Assembly: GCA_902806575.1 (NCBI GenBank)
Contig: CADCXD010000007.1
Span: forward strand, 186,001-250,000
DNA from: Jackrogersella multiformis
Taxonomy: Eukaryota; Ascomycota; Sordariomycetes; Xylariales; Hypoxylaceae
Reading direction: 5' to 3'
DNA length: 64,000 nt
Shown here piece after piece: positions 58,039 through 64,000 of the stretch. Every line of letters starts with the position of its first letter. The first letter of the stretch is position 1. The position numbers and the translations under genes were made by a program. The notes below the pieces were generated by a model. That model saw only the letters and a list, made by a program, of their open reading frames with translations, was not told where the DNA came from and did no database searches.

Positions 58039-58877
58039 TACTAGTCGTAGGTACCTAGGTACTTACCTGACAGGGTTAATCCGACTGCCGACTAGCTTAG
58101 AGCTAAGCTTTTCCCCCGGAAATAAAACCCTTGTCCTTTCCACGCCGAACACACCGAAATATGGAGCCGTTATAATATCATTCAAAATAGGGGCATTTTA
58201 TTCGCTGGGTACCTCCCGATTTTGCTACTAAATACCTACCTACAGGTAAATAGTCAGCTAGTCTCTACAGATAGCCCACAATTTGACACTTCGATGAGAA
58301 CTATCATTAAATAGTAGTTAGCAACTCGGCAAAACATTACGAAGCTAATACCACTTCGCGGGATGTTCATGCCGATGGAGGTCTTCACGGTACATACCGA
58401 CACGAGGTATGCATGCAAGTAAGAAAATATGAGTGATTCGTCAATTACAAGAGGGGCCCCGGGTTTTTATTCGGAGTCTCTTTCCAACGTACCTACTCAC
58501 ATGTAGGTAGGTGGGTATACAATACACAATATACAATATACAAGTTACAAGTTACAAGTCAGTGAGAGGAAGGAGGGAGGAGAAACATTTAATCTCTAGT
58601 GTCAACGCCAACGCCTAGGCCAACGCCAACGCTCCCATCTTAACTTTATCATCTATCCGTTCACCCCGTTGCTCACGCTTACTTGGCGTATAACGTATAG
58701 CATATAACCTTCAACCACGCGATCGGCGTTTCAACGGTTCAACGGTCAACGTTTCTACCTAGTGTTTTGTATTTATCTACTGCGTGTCTTGGGTTTTTAT
58801 CGATACCTAGTATCTCTATATCTCATTTCAAAGAATCATTGAAAAGAATCTAGTCGCCGGGTCACCTGTACGTCAGG

Positions 58878-61021
58878 ATGGATATTTCGAAAGGTGACGA
58901 TCTGGAACTGCCTACGCAGGCTCAGCATGAAGACACAATTGCTAGTAGCTCCGACGAGAAGTTTCCAGCACCTGAAAATGGTCGCCTTTACATCGATCCT
59001 ATCTTGGAGAAGCGGGTTAGGAATAAAATCGATCGTGTCTTGATTCCCTTGGTCATGGGGCTTTGTAAGTGCTTTTCACCGCTTAGTATTTCTCATGGCT
59101 TCGTCTTTATAATATCCTCTCTAACTGCTACTAATTAGACTTGGTCGCCTTCCTGGACCGTTCAAACATTGGAAATGCCCAGACCGCCGGAATGTATGTG
59201 CCTTCGAATGCGTACTTCTATCGACATATCTAGATGGCTAGTGCTGACAGCCGTTTTCTCTCTCCATAGGAGCAAGGACCTTGGATTTGATGATTCTCAG
59301 TATCAGGTTTGTTTGATTCTAAACTCCGGGTATCCGAAAACGAGCTACATTATACTAATAATATGGACATCTAGTGGCTATTAACCATATTTTATATACC
59401 ATATAGTAAGGCTCTAATTTGCCCTGGAACCTCGGTCTGATCTAGTTCAATAATGGTTAACCCATTCTCAGTCGTCTTCGAATGGGCCGCATTGATGTGG
59501 AAAGTCGTACCTCCGTGAGTTCTCCTTGGTAGATATCTTAATCCTTCGGCTAATAAACATTTATAGTCATAGTATGTAATTATTGATCTCTTTGCTTCTA
59601 CTATTGTCCTTAATTGGTAGTTTGGGAGCATATGTCATAAGTCTAGGGGTCGTATTCTATACAGATTACTAACCATGCATCTTAGTCTGGGCATGCTGTT
59701 GTGTGCTCGTGTGGTAAGCTATCTCATATCAAACGTATCCGCACTGGAGACTTATTGGTGCACAGGGGCTTGGCCTCAACTCTTCAGGCTGCGGCCTTCA
59801 ACTGGTCTGGATTGATGGCCTGCAGGTTTTTCCTCGCCATGGCGGAAGCTGGCTACGGGCCCGGCGTGCCCTACTTGCTCTCTTTCTTCTACAAACGAGA
59901 GGAACTAGGCTTCAGATGCGGCATCTTCCTCTCCGCCGCTCCTCTCGCTACGACTTTCGCAGGAGCTCTGGCCTACGGGATAACCTCAGGCCACCCGCGC
60001 ATAGCTAACTGGAGACTCCTGTTTCTTGTGGAAGGACTTCCTTCGATTCTTTTAGCAGCTCTCGCCTTCTGGCGCATGCCGGACTCTGCTGATACGGCGA
60101 GCTTCTTGACCGAAGAAGAGAGGCAGGTTGCTAAGCTCCGAGCTATACAGCAGACGGGGAGCGAGGGAGCGAAGCGAATAGGGCATATTAATTTTAAGGA
60201 TGTCTTCGTCTCGCTTATGGATATTAAGACTTGGATTCCGCCTCTAAGTAAGCGCACCGTGATGCTAAACTCTAACACCTTTCTTGGCACCCCCTTTTGT
60301 GATGGTAATGGCTAATTGTAAGCTGCTATAGTGTACTTTAGTTGCAACGGTAAGCGGTAGATATGTTTAATTAGGTACCTATACAAACTGACTCTGGAGA
60401 GTAGTTTCATTCAGCAGCTTGCCCGTGTTCCTACCTACCATCCTCCAGAACATGGGCTTCACCGCTATAAACGCGCAAGGACTTAGCGCTCCGCCGTACT
60501 TCCTCTCCTTTTTGGTATGCATCCTGACAACCTGGATCGCCGACAAGACCCGCCAGCGTGGCTTCATGATCATCGGTCTCTCCCTCATCGCCGGCGTGGG
60601 ATATGTTCTACTCTTAGCTTGCAAGAGCGTCGCCGTGCGCTACTTCGGCGTGTTCCTCGCGGCGGCCGGCGTCTTCCCGGCCATCTCCAACATCCTCCCG
60701 TGGACCATCAACAACCAAGGAAGCGACTCGAAGAGGGGCGCAGGCATCGCGCTGCTCAACATCGTCGGACAATGCGGGCCGCTTCTCGGGACGCGCATGT
60801 TCCCGGCTACCGACGCGCCGTACTATATTATGGGGATGGGCGTGTGCGCCGGGTTCATGTTCTTCAACGCGCTGCTGGCTCTGGTTCTGCGCATGTATCT
60901 GAGTTGGGAGAATAAGAAGTTCGAGAGGAACGACGAGGCGGCGCGCCAGGCGGGTACGGATCCCAATTCCGCCGCGGTTGCGATGGAGAACGAAGGATAC
61001 GGTTTCAGGAACTTCTTGTAG
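58878..61021 (+). CDS. MFS transporter, Dal5/allantoate-permease (ACS) family
   Basis: Ten exons: 58878-59064, 59139-59193, 59270-59306, 59375-59405, 59472-59514, 59567-59571, 59686-59713, 59766-60247, 60332-60349 and 60405-61021. They total 1503 nt (500 residues) with every join in frame. The assembled protein reads VMGLYLVAFLDRSNIGNAQT, WLLTIFYIPYIVFEWAALMW, KVVPPHIWACCCVLVWGLAS, then FFLAMAEAGYGPGVPYLLSF. This is the anion:cation symporter pattern for carboxylate, vitamin or amide nutrients; the substrate is unknown. About 12 membrane helices are expected. The second half begins PPLMYFSCNVSFSSLPVFLP and contains ILPWTINNQGSDSKRGAGIA. Exon 6 has only 5 nt and exon 9 only 18 nt. It is convergent with the 2OG oxygenase gene. 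Confidence 0.88.
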
Positions 61022-61356
61022 AGGAAGGGTAGTATATGTGACGCACTACAAAAGTATTATGAGTTTCGTAAATATGCCTAGGTAGATATGCTCCTCGACG
61101 TCCTATTTCGTTATGTCAACATTGCAAGATATTGTCTGGTAAACTAGTCATTCTTGATTATATGAATTTCGTAGCGTTAAAAGAGCGTGCCTTATCGAGG
61201 AATCGAGAAGATACTTGCAACGGTTGAATATAGCTTTAGAAAACTACATCGCCCGATCTAGGGAGCTCGTATCTTGTCCCCTCCCCTCTCTTCGTCACCA
61301 CTTTATCCAACCCTTCCCTCCCTCCCTCCCTTCCTCGACCTACACACTCCCCCCAC
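61022..61356. other. Short convergent spacer
   Basis: 335 bp between the MFS and 2OG oxygenase stops. The last ~90 bp is a pyrimidine-rich tract (CCCTCCCTCCC) that would be purine-rich in the oxygenase 3' UTR. Confidence 0.5.
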
Positions 61357-63023
61357 CTACACAGAAATAACCGCAGCGGCAGCGGCAGCCGGAGCAGGAG
61401 CGAGAGCCGCGATGTCCTTGCCCTTCTCGGCGCGGCCGTAGGTCTCGCCGTAGCGGAACAGCATGTGCTCCTCGGCGGTGGCGGGGCGGCCGGCGGGGCC
61501 GACGGCGGCGGGGTCGGGGTCGCTGCCGTCGAAGGGGCGCAGCTCGACGTCGGTGTTGCCGTCGAAGAAGAAGGGCACGGAGTACCGGTGGCGGCCGCTG
61601 CGGTTGACCACCCGGTGCACCGTGCTCTTGTACGCGCCCTTCGTCCACAGCGACAGCATGTCCCCGATGTTCACCACGTACGCCTCCGGGTTCGGCGCCA
61701 CCGCTACCCAGGCAGACGTCGCGTGGTTCAGCACCTCGAGGCCCCCCGAGGCGTCTTGCAGGAGCAGGGTTATCGCGCCTGGGGTGGGGCGGCCGGGTTA
61801 GCGGGGGCCGAAGGACCTGGTCTCTTGGGGAATCTTTTGGGAATTTTGGAGTGCGTCTATCTATCGTGCTCGTGTATCCGATAGGGGTCTGCGAGAGAGG
61901 GTGGGGAGGAGAAGAGTGGGGATGGCAAGGATGGGCAGGAATGGGGGAAGAGTGGGAATGGATGGGGTAGAGGGAGATAGGAGGCGAGGGGGAGAGGAGG
62001 GATGCGGGAAAAGGACGAGAAAAAAGGGGAGGGAAGGGGAGAAGCGAATTACCAAAATCAGTGTGCGCGCCGGCGCCCAGCTGGCGCGCGTCGGTGGAGT
62101 CCTGCGGCGGGTAGTGCAGGAGGCGGATGGCGCAAACGGGGTCGCCGGAGACGAAAGGCACGAACACGTCATCGCCGTAGGGCAGGCCGCGCGCCAGGAT
62201 GCGCATCACCGCGCACGACAGCGCGAACACGGCGTCGTAGTACGTCTCCGTCGGCTCCTTCAGCGCCGACGCCGGGAGCCCGGCCGGGAAGATGTTGGGC
62301 CCGATCAGGTACGGGTGCGCGCGCGAGCGCGGGTCGTCCGCCGGGATGTGCTGGCCGACGAAGAAGCCCTGTTTTGAAGGGTTAGGGGGGGTTGGGTTTG
62401 TGTTGTGCGGTTGTGATGGATGGAGGTATATTGGAGGTTGACTGGAGGAGAATGAATGGATAGTAAAGAGCTGACATACCTCCTTAAGATCAGGCAGGGA
62501 ATCCTCTTGTAATGCCTGCGGTTCGAGGACTATAGTTAGCTAGTCTATCCTATGCTATGCGGCGACCTCCTATAAAACAAACAAACAAAGAACGGCCCAT
62601 CCCAGGTCGGCACTGACCTGAGAGCCGATCAGCTCGTAGCCCCTATTCTTCAGGACCGGCACCCGCAGCTTCGTCTTCTCCTCCAGCGGGAGAGCGAAGA
62701 GGGTCTCGGCCGCTTTGAACACCCTGTCCCGCAGTTCCTTCGGCACGCCGTGGTTGACGATCTGGAAGACTGGACGACCGAAGTTAGCGTTTCCCCTCAT
62801 TCATAAGCAAAAGATGCAGAGGAGAAATCTATAAACCACCAAGACTAGTCAAAGGAGAGAAAATAAAACCAGTTCTAAATAGGTAGATGAGGCCGAACTC
62901 ACATCCGCTCGTGGCGCAAGCCTGGCGCACCTCCTCGACGACGCGGGCCGACGCGGCCGAAGACGGGTCCTCGAGGTACGGAGATATGTCGATAGTCGGT
63001 ATCGCGAACGTGGCGGCCGCCAT
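61357..63023 (-). CDS. 2-oxoglutarate/Fe(II) oxygenase, isopenicillin-N-synthase-like
   Basis: Five exons: 63023-62903, 62769-62618, 62515-62480, 62368-62053 and 61778-61357, encoding 348 residues. The N-terminal DIOX_N region runs from MAAATFAIPTIDISPYLE through GFFQIVNHGVPKELRDRVFK. The catalytic double-stranded helix has the iron ligands His and Asp in GAHTDFGAITLLLQD and the distal His in STVHRVVN, and the 2-oxoglutarate-binding Arg/Ser in RHRYSVPFFF. All are intact. Such fungal enzymes hydroxylate, desaturate or cyclise small molecules, often in secondary metabolism; the substrate cannot be inferred. The coding DNA is strikingly GC-rich, which produces long antisense frames. The C-terminus is Ala/Pro-rich. 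It is convergent with the MFS transporter gene. Confidence 0.93.
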
Positions 63024-63746
63024 CGCGATATCTGACTCTTTGTGGCGAGATTTAAGACGGGTTTCTCTACATATACTTTAGGGGTGTCCTATGAGGTTAT
63101 AAAGCTAGCATGGTAGGTATAGGTATGATTCTATTAATAACGAGCTCGGCACAACTTCGATGATATATCACTCTTGCTTTATTTTATAAGAATGCTTATA
63201 TAATACCCAATTTGTCGATTCCGACGAAAGTGGCATGCGGGCGTTATCAGCGGGGGGACTTTTATACGGAGCACGCCGGCTACCGGGTCCGGAATGCCTG
63301 CTATAAGAATGGGATGTTCCTATCCAATTCAAAGACCTTAACCAGGTATCTAAAGTGGTGTATGGCAGGGCTGGGGTTAGTTGATGTAGGAAACACTACG
63401 AGTCAATCCATACAGTTTCACTCGAGGGGAACGATACCAAAACATCAACATAAAAGATTAAGACTTCCAAAACATTCGATTAGCTGATCGCTTGTTATCA
63501 CAAGGCTACATAATTTGAACGCCGAAAACGGTCCAACATGTTCTTACATCGTCGATTAGGGTCCTGTTGAACATATCGCGTTATCATACTCTGGCATACT
63601 GCCGCTCTAGGTCCTGAGACCAAATAATGTAAGCTCTATAAGGCTTTTCCCCGGTGACCAAGTATGCAGCCTTAGAATGCTGCAGAATCGTTACGTGACG
63701 TCGAACCAACCCTGGTTCGTATCCCTATTATGCTGATGCAATGCTT
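63024..63746. other. Spacer upstream of the 2OG oxygenase
   Basis: About 720 bp. It includes the oxygenase promoter and a perfect 5-bp-stem hairpin (GCAGC...GCTGC) near 63668-63685. A plus-strand ORF at 63212-63487 has no recognisable features. Confidence 0.45.
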
Positions 63747-64000
63747 CTACTTCCCTCCGCTTCTATGCTTGCGCCGATTTTTCTTCTTCTGATCCCCCTT
63801 CAGGATCGAAGATATACCTTCCCTATCTGATGCTGGGGTAACTGTGGATTCCCCTTCTTCCTCATCGCCCTCTGATACACTACTGCTGGCCTCGAGGATG
63901 ACTTTGCGGACCCCACCAGATTCAACTATGTTCTCCGTGATACTACCACTGCGTACATGGCCTCTTCGGCGGCCAATGACGTCGTGCACACTATCTAAGC
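63747..64000 (-). CDS. C-terminal exon of an unidentified protein, cut by the window edge
   Basis: The last exon, 63994-63747, reads SVHDVIGRRRGHVRSGSITE, then NIVESGGVRKVILEASSSVS, an acidic stretch (EGDEEEGEST) and a basic tail (KGDQKKKNRRKHRSGGK) before the stop. A splice acceptor GCTTAG ends at 63995, so the gene continues to the right of the window. The basic lysine/arginine tail suggests nuclear or nucleic-acid association. The RSGSITE and SISS-type serines look like phosphorylation sites. I do not recognise the family. Confidence 0.55.
   Translation of the reverse strand, partial: LDSVHDVIGRRRGHVRSGSITENIVESGGVRKVILEASSSVSEGDEEEGESTVTPASDREGISSILKGDQKKKNRRKHRSGGK

Larger units (their letters stand above)
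56708..58877. other. Divergent spacer containing a MITE and telomere-like repeat
   Basis: About 2.2 kb with no protein gene. It includes an interstitial CCCTAA tract (57642-57660), the 194-bp inverted-repeat element (57845-58038), and CCTAGG palindromes. The CAACGC tandem repeats at about 58600-58632 and the TTTCTACC-rich leader precede the MFS start. Confidence 0.6.

Noticed and set aside
61465..62385. Several plus-strand ORFs of 110-158 codons
   Set aside because: Antisense shadows of the very GC-rich 2OG oxygenase exons and intron; no domain.
63655..63740. GGTTCGTATCCC resembling a tRNA T-arm
   Set aside because: No matching A-box or acceptor stem at tRNA distance on either strand.

Overview
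The window is nuclear DNA from a filamentous ascomycete (Pezizomycotina, probably Sordariomycetes). The genes carry short GT-AG introns of roughly 50-210 bp with fungal donors such as GTAAGT, GTGAGT and GTATGT. The gene set is typical of that group: a fungal phytochrome kinase, an HP1 protein, a copper-fist factor, a Zn2Cys6 factor, a Dal5-type transporter, an IPNS-type oxygenase and GH43. Intergenic DNA is littered with the palindrome TACCTAGGTA. The species cannot be named from the sequence alone.

Layout. 0-2.4 kb: the end of a GT1 glycosyltransferase gene and a broken sterol-dehydrogenase/epimerase gene. 2.4-4.85 kb: AT-rich gene-free DNA with telomere-like repeats. 4.85-10.2 kb: a secreted guanyl-specific RNase, a DUF3632-like protein and an intronless GH43 beta-xylosidase. 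11.7-14.3 kb: an aldo-keto reductase with a long unrecognised N-terminal region and two apparent GC-AG introns. 14.9-20.8 kb: a conserved coiled-coil protein with a Cys/His motif, an HP1 homologue and a 53-residue membrane peptide. 22.5-27.0 kb: a complete fungal phytochrome. 28.3-33.8 kb: an acidic repeat protein, a small SET-domain protein and an RGT1-like Zn2Cys6 factor. 38-39.8 kb: a copper-fist factor, followed by about 14 kb with no convincing gene. 54-63 kb: ketopantoate reductase, a HIT-like protein, a MITE, a ten-exon MFS transporter with an apparent 5-nt microexon, and a 2-oxoglutarate oxygenase. A partial gene runs off the right edge.

Most genes form convergent pairs separated by divergent promoters, so there are no operon-like units. 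The regulators (phytochrome, HP1, SET, two zinc or copper factors) sit in the middle and the metabolic enzymes at the two ends, but nothing in the sequence shows that they work as one pathway. The MFS transporter and 2OG oxygenase are convergent neighbours and could serve the same small-molecule pathway, which is inference only.

The most informative signals are structural: a 5-nt microexon, two GC-AG introns in one gene, a short inverted-repeat transposon flanked by TA, a deletion that removes the catalytic core of an epimerase, and dispersed palindromes that touch gene boundaries.
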